From: UBA4742 sp963734965
Lineage (GTDB): Bacteria > Actinomycetota > Acidimicrobiia > Acidimicrobiales > Acidimicrobilacustridaceae
DNA: 64,000 nt
Reading direction: 5' to 3'
NCBI GenBank assembly: GCA_963734965.1
Contig: CAVTJK010000003.1
Location: forward strand, 744,001-808,000
The notes below the pieces were generated by a model, which saw only the letters and a program-made list of their open reading frames with translations, did no database searches and was not told the origin of the DNA. The position numbers and the translations under genes were made by a program. The number at the start of each line of letters is the position of its first letter. The first letter of the stretch is position 1. Below are positions 40,755-49,029 of the stretch, one piece after another.

Positions 40755-40906
40755 ACACCGATCGCCACACCGCAGTGTCCCAGAGGCCCGGATCTGTGAG
40801 GCACGCCGAACGGCATCGGTCGCTAGTGGCCGGCCGCGATGCGACTGCGCGACTGACGCGAGTGCTCACGCATGGCAACCGTTTGGCGTCCGACCGTGCG
40901 CCGCAT

Positions 40907-40935
40907 GGCACCTCGGCGCACCTCGCGGTCGGACC
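40907..40935 (-). repeat. attC-like site 8 (degenerate)
   Basis: GGCACCTCGGCGCACC then TCGCGGTCGGACC on the plus strand, aligning with the core of sites 4 and 5. It is the rightmost copy, 29 bases before the LLM gene end. Confidence 0.4.
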
Positions 40936-40963
40936 GAGGGCCAGCTCGGGCCACGAGCGGGGC

Positions 40964-41839
40964 TCAGCTCAGCTTGGCGATGACGTCCTCGCCGAAGGCG
41001 GCCAGTCGGTCGGCGATCTTGGTGGGGTTGTAGGTCAGCGGTGGGATCACCACGCGCGACACGCCCATGTCGGCCAGCTCGCCGAGGGCATCGACGGGGT
41101 CAGGGGCGAAGGCGGCCGCGCCGCCGGCGGTGATCTCGATGGCATCGGGATCGCGTCCGTTGTCCTCTGCGGTCGAGCGCATGAGGGCGATGAGGGCGCG
41201 CAGCTCGTCGTTCGAACCCCGGCCCGGGAAGAACCCGTCGCCGAGCCGCCCGGCGCGCCGGGCCGCGACCGGGCTGTGCCCGCCGATGACGATGGGCACC
41301 GTCGCGTTCACCGGCTTGGGTTCGGAGATGGCGCGCTCGAAGTTGACGAACTCGCCGCGATAGGTGGCCTTGGCCTCACCCCACAGCGCCCGCATGGCCT
41401 CGACGTACTCGTCGGTGCGCCGACCCCGATCGGCGAAGGGCACGCCGAGCGCGTCGAACTCCTCCTCGAGCCAGCCGACGCCGATGCCGAGCAACAGCCG
41501 CCCGCCACTCATCGCGTCGAGGGTGGCGCACTCCTTGGCCAGCACGATCGGGTTGCGCTGGGGGAGGATCAGGATCCCCGTGCCCAGCCTCAAGGTCGTG
41601 GTGTGCGCCCCGACCCAGGTCAGCCACACGAGCGGATCGGGGATGTCGGAGTCGTCGGGGCCAGGCATGCGACCGCTCGGGTCATAGGGGTACTCGGACC
41701 GGTAGCCGTCAGGGACGATGACGTGCTCGACGGTCCAGAGGCTGTCGAACCCGGCGGCCTCGGCCGCTCGGCCGATCGTGACCGCCCCGTCGGCCTGGGC
41801 GTACGGTCCGGTGTTGGCGAAGACGATGCCGAACTGCAT
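40964..41839 (-). CDS. LLM-class F420-dependent oxidoreductase
   Basis: 291 residues: MQFGIVFANTGPYAQADGAVTIGRAAEAAGFDSLWTVEHVIVPDGYRSEYPYDPSGRM is the N-terminus of the F420-dependent subgroup, followed by LRLGTGILILPQRNPIVLAKECATLDAMSGGRLLLGIGVGWLEEEFDALG and VPIVIGGHSPVAARRAGRLGDGFFPG. Distinct from the enzyme at 32457. The ATG has a GGGGG stretch 9 nt upstream. It borders the cassette region on its right side and is divergent from the DUF1800 gene. The substrate is unknown. Confidence 0.9.
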   Translation of the reverse strand: MQFGIVFANTGPYAQADGAVTIGRAAEAAGFDSLWTVEHVIVPDGYRSEYPYDPSGRMPGPDDSDIPDPLVWLTWVGAHTTTLRLGTGILILPQRNPIVLAKECATLDAMSGGRLLLGIGVGWLEEEFDALGVPFADRGRRTDEYVEAMRALWGEAKATYRGEFVNFERAISEPKPVNATVPIVIGGHSPVAARRAGRLGDGFFPGRGSNDELRALIALMRSTAEDNGRDPDAIEITAGGAAAFAPDPVDALGELADMGVSRVVIPPLTYNPTKIADRLAAFGEDVIAKLS

Positions 41840-41995
41840 GGCGCTGACCCCCTGGTCGACTGGCGGCGACCCTACCGGGAGCCGACCACCCCTCGCCGCG
41901 GCGCCGCGCGAACGTGATGATGACCTGGCGTTCACGATTCGATCACAACCATCAGGGAGAATCCTGGTCGTGGCAGCACCGTTCTGGGCGATTCG

Positions 41996-43279
41996 ATGAG
42001 CGAGCGATCCTCGATCGCGTGGCTGGCGCGCCGCGTCGGCTTCGGGCTGGACCCCGGCCAGCTCGATGCGCTCAGCCAGGACAGTCTGTCGACCACGCTC
42101 GACCGCTGGCTCGAACCCGACGCCAACGGCGTCCCGGCCGCTCCCGATCCCTGGGCCGGCGTCGAGCTGACGTCGGGCCGGGTCAGCACCCGACAGCGAG
42201 CCACCCAGAGCCGGGCGGTTCTGTTGGGCTGGCTCGAGGCCATGGCCGGCACCCCGCGACCTTTCGAGGAGTGGATGCGCTGGTTCTGGCACGGCCACTT
42301 CGTGACCAGCCTCCCGCAGATCCGGGTACCGAAGGCGATGGTGTTGCAGTTGCAGACCCTCGGCCAACTCGGGCTGGGTGACTTCCCGTCGCTGCTGCGA
42401 GCAGTGACCATCGACCCGGCCATGCTCGTCTATCTCAACGGCAACACGAACGTGGCTGGTCAGGTGAACGAGAACTATGGCCGGGAGGTCCTCGAGTTGT
42501 TCGCCCTCGGCGTGGGGAACTACTCCGAGGCCGACGTCCGGGCCGGCGCCACCGCCCTCACCGGTTGGTCGTTTCAGCTCTACACGACCACCTCGGTGTT
42601 CCAGGCGCGTCGCCACGACGACACGCCGCAGACCTACCTCGGCCGCTCCGGGGTGCACGACGTCGATTCGGTGATCGACGCCATCGTGTCGCACAAGGCG
42701 TGCGCTCCGTTCATCACCTCTCGCTTGGCACGCGCCATCCTGGGCCCCGATGTCTCGAGCGATCTGATCACCAGCCTGGCCAAGGGCTTCGCCGCCAGCG
42801 GGATGCAGCTACGGCCGCTCGTCCGCTCGATCGTCGAGGCCGGTCTCGAGCACAAGGCGTCGAAATCGCTGGTGATGGCGCCCGTGCCCGGCTCCATCGG
42901 CCGGCTCAAGGCGTGCGACGTGGGGGTGACGGCCGTCTATCCCCAGCTCGTCAAGGATCTGCAAACGGCCGGGCAGGTTCCCATGCAAGCGCCCAACGTG
43001 GGCGGCTGGCCGGGCGGAACCGCCTGGCTGTCGTCGTCGGGGACACTCGCTCGGTTCGACCTGGCCTCGACGATCGCAACGCGGTCTCCTGTCACCTCGG
43101 TCGTCCGTCGGGCCGCGGCGCGCGGCGACTTCGACGCGCTGGCCGACGCTTTGGGCCGTCCCGACGGCTTCAACGGCGCGACCGTGGCCGCGCTGCGCGC
43201 CGTCAACGCCGATCACGGACCCGTCGATGTGGCGCGCCTCACCGTGGCGCTGGCTTCGCCCGACCTGGAGATGGCCTGA
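41996..43279 (+). CDS. DUF1800 domain protein
   Basis: 427 residues with the DUF1800 pattern: IAWLARRVGFG, FEEWMRWFWHGHFVTSLPQI, DPAMLVYLNGNTNVAGQVNENYGREVLELFALGVGNYSEADVRAGATALTGW and HKACAPFITSRLARAILGPDV. The ends MQAPNVGGWPGGTAWLSSSG are also characteristic. DUF1800 proteins are secreted or envelope proteins of unknown biochemical role and are nearly always encoded next to a DUF1501 protein, as here (2 nt gap). No signal peptide is obvious at this start. Confidence 0.9.
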   Translation: MSERSSIAWLARRVGFGLDPGQLDALSQDSLSTTLDRWLEPDANGVPAAPDPWAGVELTSGRVSTRQRATQSRAVLLGWLEAMAGTPRPFEEWMRWFWHGHFVTSLPQIRVPKAMVLQLQTLGQLGLGDFPSLLRAVTIDPAMLVYLNGNTNVAGQVNENYGREVLELFALGVGNYSEADVRAGATALTGWSFQLYTTTSVFQARRHDDTPQTYLGRSGVHDVDSVIDAIVSHKACAPFITSRLARAILGPDVSSDLITSLAKGFAASGMQLRPLVRSIVEAGLEHKASKSLVMAPVPGSIGRLKACDVGVTAVYPQLVKDLQTAGQVPMQAPNVGGWPGGTAWLSSSGTLARFDLASTIATRSPVTSVVRRAAARGDFDALADALGRPDGFNGATVAALRAVNADHGPVDVARLTVALASPDLEMA

Positions 43280-43281
43280 GC

Positions 43282-44616
43282 ATGATCTCGCGACGAGCGT
43301 TCCTCAGCCTGACCGGCGGAGCCGCCGCGGCCGCCGGCGCCGTGGCCATCGGCGGTCCACCCGTGTGGCGCTCACTCGTCGAGGATCACGTACACGACGC
43401 GGCGCGCCACCGCGACACGAGCACGACCCTCGGGGGCGATGGCGTGCACAAGGGTCGCGTGCTGGTGGTCGTCTCGATGGGTGGGGGCAACGACGGGCTG
43501 AACACCCTCGTGCCCGCGGGCAACGGCATCTACTACGACAGCCGGCCGACCCTCGCCGTTCCCGAGAACCAGCTCGTGGCCCTGGCCGGCGCCACGGGAT
43601 ATGGCCTCAACCCGGTGCTGGCGCCGCTGAAGTCGTGGTGGGACGACGGCCGCCTCGTCGCCGTCGACGGCGTCGCCTTCCCCGACCAGACCCGCTCGCA
43701 CTTCATGGCCAGCGATGTGTGGTGGACGGCGTCCCCGTCCCAGCCGCACGGGTACGGCTGGCTCGGACGCTGGCTCGACGCCACGGGCGATCCGTCGAAC
43801 CCGCTGCGCGCCATGTCCCTCGGGATGGGTTCGACCGTGCTCCTCGGGCACAGGGCCATGGCGACGACGGTGTCGGATCCTGCAACGTTCTCGCTGATGA
43901 CGCCCAAGGGCGTGGACGCAACCGGACTGACCAAGGCCTTCCTGGCCACGGCCCATCCGCTGTCGTCGGACCCGACGATGGCCGCGGCCCAACAGGCGAT
44001 CCCGGACACGATGCGAGCCGTCAGCACCCTCACCCCCGTGCTCAACGGGGCCAAGGCCTCGGTGTTCGCTCCGTCATCCACTCCAGCGATCAGCGCGTCG
44101 ACCACGACGGCGCCGGCCGCCACCAACGCCGCGGTCGATCCGCGGTCGATCACGGGCCTGCTCGAGAGCGCGGCCGGCATCATCGGTCTCGAGCTCGGCA
44201 CCCAGATCATCGTCGTCGGCGTGACCGGCTTCGACACCCACGCCGCCCAGGCACAACGCCACCCCGAGCTCCTGGCCGATGTCGCTCGCGGGATCGACGG
44301 GTTCCTGGCCCTCATGGACAAGCAGGGGCGTTCGGACGACGTCCTCGTCGTCACGACCAGCGAGTTCGGTCGGCGCGTGCACGAGAACGGCAGCGGCACC
44401 GATCACGGAACGGCATCGGTCCACTTCCTCGCCGGCGGCAAGGTCAAGGGCGGTCGGGTCGTCGGCACGGCCGATCTGGGCCAGCTCGACGACGGCGACC
44501 TGCCGCTGCACATCGACTCCCGCTCGATCTACGCCACGGCCCTGGATTGGCTGGGCGGCCCGACCGACGAGGTCCTCGACGGCACGTTCGACCGCATGGG
44601 CCTGGTCAGCACTTAG
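43282..44616 (+). CDS. DUF1501 protein with Tat signal
   Basis: 444 residues. The N-terminus SRRAFLSLTGGAAAAAGAVAIGG is a twin-arginine signal (RRxFL), so export of a folded, probably metal-bearing protein is expected. VLVVVSMGGGNDGLNTLVPAGNGIYYDSRPTLA is the DUF1501 signature, then GVAFPDQTRSHFMASDVWWTA, GVTGFDTHAAQAQRHPELL and TTSEFGRRVHENGSGTDHGTASVHFLAGGKVKGG. DUF1501 belongs to the alkaline-phosphatase/sulfatase-like superfamily. It forms an operon with the DUF1800 gene. Confidence 0.92.
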   Translation: MISRRAFLSLTGGAAAAAGAVAIGGPPVWRSLVEDHVHDAARHRDTSTTLGGDGVHKGRVLVVVSMGGGNDGLNTLVPAGNGIYYDSRPTLAVPENQLVALAGATGYGLNPVLAPLKSWWDDGRLVAVDGVAFPDQTRSHFMASDVWWTASPSQPHGYGWLGRWLDATGDPSNPLRAMSLGMGSTVLLGHRAMATTVSDPATFSLMTPKGVDATGLTKAFLATAHPLSSDPTMAAAQQAIPDTMRAVSTLTPVLNGAKASVFAPSSTPAISASTTTAPAATNAAVDPRSITGLLESAAGIIGLELGTQIIVVGVTGFDTHAAQAQRHPELLADVARGIDGFLALMDKQGRSDDVLVVTTSEFGRRVHENGSGTDHGTASVHFLAGGKVKGGRVVGTADLGQLDDGDLPLHIDSRSIYATALDWLGGPTDEVLDGTFDRMGLVST

Positions 44617-44619
44617 CGA

Positions 44620-44700
44620 GGCGGCGGAACGGTGTGCAGCCGCTCACGAGATGATGCCCGGATGGCGAAGCGCCCGTCGGGAGGCTCCGCCGACCACAGG
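44620..44700. repeat. dispersed 80-bp intergenic repeat, copy 2
   Basis: It shares GGCGGCGGAAC, AGCCGCTC, GATGGCGAAGCG and GGGAGGCTC in order with 24785-24864. Here it fills the gap between converging genes, immediately after the DUF1501 stop. GGCGAAGCGCC inside it can form a short stem. Confidence 0.7.
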
Positions 44701-44701
44701 G

Positions 44702-46066
44702 TCAAGAATTCAAGATCCCCCGGGCGAACTCGCCTTCTCGGTCGCCGGTGGCCTGGCTGTCGGCCAGCTTCTCCATCCACTGCTGGGCTTCGTCGTTCTC
44801 CATGGCGTCGACCATCTGCTTGGGCAGCGCCTTCATGACGTAGTCGGCCGGCATGCGGGGCGCGTCGTCGACCTTGCGGGCCATGGCCGCCTCGATGACG
44901 GGCTCCAGCCGCTTGGCCTTGGCCGCGGTCGCCGCCTCGTCGCGATCGGCGAACTCGGGCAGGACCTCGCGGCCGAACAGCTCGAGTGACTCCATGATGT
45001 GCTCGTGGCGGTTCTTGCCCGCCTGCATCACGAAGATCAGCTGATCGACGCCCGCCGCCTCGTAGCGGCGGAGGAACTCGCGGAGCTGGTCGGGCGTGCC
45101 TACCGCGCCGCGCAGGCCGGTCTCGTCGCCGGCCGCGGCCTTGGCTCCGAGGGTCTCCTGGGCGGCGGCGATGGCGGCCTCGGGCGAGTAGCCCATCTTG
45201 CCTCGCCGCTCCTGGAACTCTTCCCACACGTTCGTCTTGCCCGGGATGTGGTCACCGAACACGTAGAAGTGGGCGAGTGAGTAGCCGAAGAAGTTGCCGC
45301 CCTCGAGCCCGCGGGCGATGGCCTCGGTCTCGTCCGACGCGCACATCATCGGCGTCACACAGGCAACCTGCGGGTTGACGGCCAAACCGACGGGCACGCA
45401 CTTCTCGAGCATCGTGCGCTCGTAGTCGCCGATCCACTGCTCCGCCTCTTCGGGATCGATGAAGGCGAAGGTCAGCGCGCCGATGCCCTTCTCGGCCGCC
45501 AGCAGGATCGTGTCGCGTCGGCTGCACGCGACCCACAGCGGCGGGTGCGGCTTCTGCACGGGCTTGGGCACGACGTTGCGAGGTGGCATCTGCACGAACT
45601 GGCCGTCGACTCCACCGAAGGGCGTCTCGGTCATGCAGCGGATGGCGACCTCGAGGCCCTCGAGCCACTGCTCGCGCTTGACCATCGGATCGATGCCGAA
45701 GCCGCGCAGCTCGGCCTCCGAGGACGACTCGCCCGATCCGAAGTCGACCCGGCCGCCCGAGACGAGGTCGAGCATGGCCACCCGCTCGGCCGTGCGGGCC
45801 GGGTGGTTGTAGCCGGGAGCCGTCTGGATGATGCCGTGGCCGAGTCGCATCCGCTTGGTGCGCTGGCTCGCGGCGGCGAGGAAGACTTCGGGCGCGCTCG
45901 AGTGGCTGTACTCCTCGAGGAAGTGGTGCTCGACCTCCCAGAGGTAGTTGATGCCGAGCTTGTCGGCCAGCTCGACCTGGTCGAGGGCGTCACTGATCAG
46001 CTTCTGCTCGCTGCCCTCCTCCCACGGCCGGGGCAGTTGGTGCTCATAGAAGATCCCGAACTTCAC
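44702..46066 (-). CDS. LLM-class flavin/F420 oxidoreductase, long form
   Basis: 454 residues: MKFGIFYEHQLPRPWEEGSEQKLISDALDQVELADKLGINYLWEVEHHFLEEYSHSSAPEVFLAAASQRTKRMRLGHGIIQTAPGYNHPARTAERVAMLD is the alkanal-monooxygenase-like LLM form, with VDFGSGESSSEAELRGFGI. About 100 C-terminal residues extend past the barrel (AKRLEPVIEAAMARKVDDAPRMPADYVMKAL). GTG start with AGGGGG upstream. It lies 60 bases downstream of the ferritin-like gene on the same strand, so both may answer to the TetR-type operator at 47281. Confidence 0.88.
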   Translation of the reverse strand: MKFGIFYEHQLPRPWEEGSEQKLISDALDQVELADKLGINYLWEVEHHFLEEYSHSSAPEVFLAAASQRTKRMRLGHGIIQTAPGYNHPARTAERVAMLDLVSGGRVDFGSGESSSEAELRGFGIDPMVKREQWLEGLEVAIRCMTETPFGGVDGQFVQMPPRNVVPKPVQKPHPPLWVACSRRDTILLAAEKGIGALTFAFIDPEEAEQWIGDYERTMLEKCVPVGLAVNPQVACVTPMMCASDETEAIARGLEGGNFFGYSLAHFYVFGDHIPGKTNVWEEFQERRGKMGYSPEAAIAAAQETLGAKAAAGDETGLRGAVGTPDQLREFLRRYEAAGVDQLIFVMQAGKNRHEHIMESLELFGREVLPEFADRDEAATAAKAKRLEPVIEAAMARKVDDAPRMPADYVMKALPKQMVDAMENDEAQQWMEKLADSQATGDREGEFARGILNS

Positions 46067-46126
46067 GCGTTCCCCCTGCTTGTTGGTTCGAAGCTCTCTT
46101 TGACGGTTCGAGGCCCGCTGGCCCGG

Positions 46127-47245
46127 TCAGCCGAGGCGATGGTCGCCGGTGGTGTCGACCATCTGGCCGTCGGCGCCACGGACGACCTGGCCGAGGCTCA
46201 ACATCTCGTCGACGATGTCGTCGGCGTCGCGGCGGTCGCCCAGCGCGCGGGTGATCTCGCCCATCATGAACTGCAGGCGCTCGGGCCGGCGCAGCAGGAC
46301 CGACGCCTCGATGGCCCGGTCCCACAGCAGCGAGATCATCTCTTCGCCCTTGTGCTTCTCGCCGTTCTCGCCGATCCACGTGCGGTCGCGCATCTCCGAC
46401 AGCGCCGTGCGCAGGTAGGCGACGTGGGGCGTCTCGTCGGCGCGCACGTACGAGATGATGCGGGCGGCCTCGCCGTCGCCAGCCACCAGGTCGGTGTCGG
46501 ACAGCACGGCTTCGGCCCACTTGAACCCGTGGAAGGCCGAGATCTCGATGAGCAGCAGCCCGATCATGCGGCTCACGACCATCTCGAGGGTGAAGTCGAT
46601 GTCGGCGGGCAGCACGCGGGTGGCCATCGCCGCGTTGCGCAGGGCGATGAGCTGCTCGGCCGTCTTGGGGCTCGGGTCGATGCCCATCCGAGCGAGCATC
46701 GTCGAGGTCATGTCGTCGGTGACCGGGCTCTCGAAGGCGATGTCGCGAGCGACGAACCACATGCGATCGTGCCCGGCCTCGTCCTCGAAGCCGGCTTCGT
46801 CGCGAGCGTGGGCCTCGAACAGTCCCCGGCTCAGGTGGTCGATCGCCGTACCGGTGATGTCCTCGTCGAACGAGCGGGTGGCATCGGGCATGGGGACGTG
46901 GCGGAGCATGGCACCGAACCCCTCGACGGTCCCGATGCGGGTCAACTCGCCAACGGTCGGCTCGGTGACGCCGTGGCGGAGCAGCAGCTTGGTCTGGGCC
47001 ACGTTGGGGAAGCTCTCGGGCCACGTGTCGAGCGGGACGTCGAGCAGGGGAGTGTCGAACTGCTCGACCCGCTGGGCCTCCCAGGCCTCGATGGCCGGCC
47101 ACCGGTTGGCGGTGCGGGGCGAGACGTAGGTGCCGGTCTCGTCGAACCCGCCGTGGCAGCGCACACCGCCGACGACGAGGGGCTCGACGTAGTCGTGGCT
47201 GGCGAGCAGCTCGGCTTCGGTGAAGGTGACTTGCTGGGTGGTCAT
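46127..47245 (-). CDS. uncharacterised protein, possibly ferritin-like/diiron
   Basis: 372 residues, all alpha by appearance. EMVVSRMIGLLLIEISAFHGFKWAEAVLSD and ISYVRADETPHVAYLRTALSEMRDRTWIG each hold Glu and His spaced as in ferritin-like metal sites (E-x3-H, E-x2-H). I cannot name the family; a diiron or ferritin-like oxygenase partner is a guess from these motifs. It begins MTTQQVTFTEAELLASHDYVEPLVVGGVRCHGGF; the start 47245 has a G-rich stretch upstream. It is divergent from the TetR gene and followed by an LLM oxidoreductase. Confidence 0.7.
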   Translation of the reverse strand: MTTQQVTFTEAELLASHDYVEPLVVGGVRCHGGFDETGTYVSPRTANRWPAIEAWEAQRVEQFDTPLLDVPLDTWPESFPNVAQTKLLLRHGVTEPTVGELTRIGTVEGFGAMLRHVPMPDATRSFDEDITGTAIDHLSRGLFEAHARDEAGFEDEAGHDRMWFVARDIAFESPVTDDMTSTMLARMGIDPSPKTAEQLIALRNAAMATRVLPADIDFTLEMVVSRMIGLLLIEISAFHGFKWAEAVLSDTDLVAGDGEAARIISYVRADETPHVAYLRTALSEMRDRTWIGENGEKHKGEEMISLLWDRAIEASVLLRRPERLQFMMGEITRALGDRRDADDIVDEMLSLGQVVRGADGQMVDTTGDHRLG

Positions 47246-47280
47246 GGTCTGCCCCCGGGGTGTCTCGACCGCTCCCCCAA

Positions 47281-47302
47281 GTGTAAACGCTTGCGTATAC
47301 AC
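47281..47302. promoter_or_regulatory. 22-bp TetR-type palindrome between divergent genes
   Basis: GTGTA.ACGC..GCGT.TACAC on both strands, with nine of eleven base pairs symmetric. The -35 of the TetR gene (TTGCGT, 47291-47296) is inside it, followed by a 17-nt spacer, CAAGAT (47314-47319), 6 nt and the GTG at 47326. Autoregulation plus control of the ferritin-like gene is expected. Confidence 0.7.
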
Positions 47303-47325
47303 CAGGCAAGGGACAAGATGGCGAT

Positions 47326-47928
47326 GTGACCGAAGCCACGACCCGTCGGCTGCTGCGCCGCGACGAGCGCCAGGCCCAGGTGCTCCAGGCGGCGGCGGCC
47401 GCCTTCGCCCGAGGGGGCTACGGGGCCACGTCGATGGAGGACGTCGCCGTCGAGGCCGGCATCACGCGCCTGATCGTCTACCGCCACTTCGACTCGAAGG
47501 AGGACCTCTACCGGGCGGTGCTCACGTCGGTGACCGAGCGCCTTCGTGAGGAGTGGGAGCAGGGCGTGCGCCATCCGGACCGCGGGTTCGTCTTCCGCAC
47601 GCTGCTCACCGTGGCCCGCGAGCAGCCCGACGGCTACCGCCTCTTGTTCGAGTACGCGGCGCACGAACCGCAGTTCACGACCTTTGCCGACGAGGTGCGC
47701 AACCGTCAGGTCGAGCTGGCGGACCAGATGCTGGGTCAGACCATCCCCGATCCGGTCTTTCGCCGTTGGGCGACCCGAACCGTTGTCGGCTACCTCAACG
47801 ACAGCGTGTTGGCCTGGCTCGAGGTGGGCGACCCCGACCGCGACGACGAGTTCGTCGAGCAGGCGACCGATGCCCTGCTCGCGATGTACCTGCCCTGGGT
47901 CCAGCCCGTCAGTTCTCGAGGGGTTTGA
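47326..47928 (+). CDS. TetR/AcrR family regulator
   Basis: 200 residues. The N-terminal HTH is textbook: RDERQAQVLQAAAAAFARGGYGATSMEDVAVEAGITRLIVYRHFDSKEDLYRAVL. The C-terminal ligand-binding domain has EQPDGYRLLFEYAAHEPQFTTFADEVRNRQVELADQML and TVVGYLNDSVLAWLEVGDPDRDDEFVEQATDALLAMYLP. The ligand is unknown. GTG start is leaderless by the promoter described at 47281. Its 3' end overlaps the converging LLM gene by 20 nt. Confidence 0.94.
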   Translation: MTEATTRRLLRRDERQAQVLQAAAAAFARGGYGATSMEDVAVEAGITRLIVYRHFDSKEDLYRAVLTSVTERLREEWEQGVRHPDRGFVFRTLLTVAREQPDGYRLLFEYAAHEPQFTTFADEVRNRQVELADQMLGQTIPDPVFRRWATRTVVGYLNDSVLAWLEVGDPDRDDEFVEQATDALLAMYLPWVQPVSSRGV

Positions 47929-48814
47929 GGGCGGCGGCCACGCCTTCGAGCTCGGCGGTCCAGCCCTCGGCGCTCGGTTCGCTCAGCGGCAGCACGACGA
48001 ACTTCGACGCGCCGGCCTCGACCATCGACTCGATGGTGGTGCGCAGGGCCGTGAGCCCGACGGGGATCAGCTCGGACGGATCGGCCAGATCCGGTCGGCG
48101 CTGGGCCAGGATCTTGGCCAGCACGTCAGGGACGGCGCCCTCGGCGTAGGCGACCAGCGCGCCGTAGTGCTCGGGGTCGACCTGGCGATCGTGGGCGTCG
48201 GCCGTCTCGACGATCACGGGGATGCCGGCCGCCACATCGGCCGGAGTGCAGAACGACGGGAGCCACCCGTCGCCCAGGCGGCCGACCCGCTTGAGCTCGC
48301 TCGGGGCGATCCCGCCCAGCCACAGCTCGAGGGGCTCTTGCACGGGACGGGGACGAACGGTGATGCCCTCGTAGTGGAACCACGTGCCGTCGTGGTCGAC
48401 AGCATCCTCGGTCCACAGGCGGCGCAGCAGGGGGAGCGACTCGTTGAAGATCTTGGCCCGATCGCCGCGCTCGACGCCGAACGCCTGCTGCTCGTGCGGA
48501 TCGGCGACGCCCAGACCGAACGCCGGCAGCAGCCGCCCGTCGGACAGCCGGTCGAGCGTCGCCAGCTCCTCGGCCAGCAGCACCGGGTTGCGGCCGGGCA
48601 GGACGAGCACCGACATCCCCAACTTGAGCTTGGTCGTGCGCGCCGCCGCGTAGGAGAGGGCGATCAGCGGATCGGGGGCCTCGCCGCTGATGCGCTCGCT
48701 CAGCCACAGGCTGTCGAAACCCAGTCGCTCGAGGTCGTCGACGAAGGCCCCGAACGTCTCGCCGTCGTTGGTCACGGTGCGAGTGCCGAGCCCGAACCCG
48801 ATCCGGATCTTCAT
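47909..48814 (-). CDS. LLM-class F420-dependent oxidoreductase
   Basis: 301 residues: MKIRIGFGLGTRTVTNDGETFGAFVDDLERLGFDSLWLSERISGEAPDPLIALSYAAARTTKLKLGMSVLVLPGRNPVLLAEELATLDRLSDGRLLPAFGLGV, then LELWLGGIAPSELKRVGRLGDGWLPSFCTPADVAAGI. It belongs to the F420 subgroup. Reading continues open upstream through a 62-bp repeat, but the ATG at 48814 is the natural start. It converges on the TetR gene. Four LLM enzymes in one window point to an F420-rich oxidative metabolism. Confidence 0.9.
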   Translation of the reverse strand: MKIRIGFGLGTRTVTNDGETFGAFVDDLERLGFDSLWLSERISGEAPDPLIALSYAAARTTKLKLGMSVLVLPGRNPVLLAEELATLDRLSDGRLLPAFGLGVADPHEQQAFGVERGDRAKIFNESLPLLRRLWTEDAVDHDGTWFHYEGITVRPRPVQEPLELWLGGIAPSELKRVGRLGDGWLPSFCTPADVAAGIPVIVETADAHDRQVDPEHYGALVAYAEGAVPDVLAKILAQRRPDLADPSELIPVGLTALRTTIESMVEAGASKFVVLPLSEPSAEGWTAELEGVAAALKPLEN

Positions 48815-48849
48815 GCCGCTCGACGCTATCGGCCCGCCGCGTTGGTGGG

Positions 48850-49028
48850 CCGGGCATCGCGGCGGCAGAGTGGTGTGGCGATTCCGCCGCGTGGTGTGCC
48901 GGGCATCGCGGCGGCAGATGACCACCTGTGGTGTGGCGATTTGCCGCCGCGTTGGTGTGGCCGGGCATCGCGGCGGCAGATGACCACCTGTGGTGTGGCG
49001 ATTTGCCGCCGCGTTGGTGTGGCCGGGC
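48850..49028. repeat. 62-bp tandem repeat, two full and two partial copies
   Basis: Identical 62-bp units at 48899-48960 and 48961-49022, a shortened 49-bp variant at 48850-48898 and a 6-base start of another at 49023-49028. Each contains GCGGCGGCA and TTGCCGCCGC, which can pair. It lies in the 215-base gap between two minus-strand genes. The gap holds nothing else recognisable. Confidence 0.9.
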
Positions 49029-49029
49029 C

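Larger units (their letters stand above)
36181..40935 (-). mobile_element. integron-like cassette array without integrase (CALIN-like)
   Basis: Seven or eight small unrelated genes alternate with about eight copies of an element whose best copy reads, on the minus strand, from GCCTAAC through GGGCGAT and CACGCCGATGTGCCG to GTTATGT. All copies point the same way. Five minus-strand genes are each followed closely by a copy after the stop codon, the gene-then-attC layout of integron cassettes; two genes (GrpB, CPT-like) read antisense. GC is visibly lower than in the flanks. No tyrosine integrase is present in the window. Gene contents (GrpB, DUF1330, small membrane protein, kinase, Clp-N/HTH pair) are typical cassette cargo. 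The copies are shorter than usual attC sites, so this is a strong suspicion, not proof. Confidence 0.6.

Noticed and set aside
48850..49028. CRISPR array
   Set aside because: Units are adjacent with no unique spacers, and no cas genes are present.
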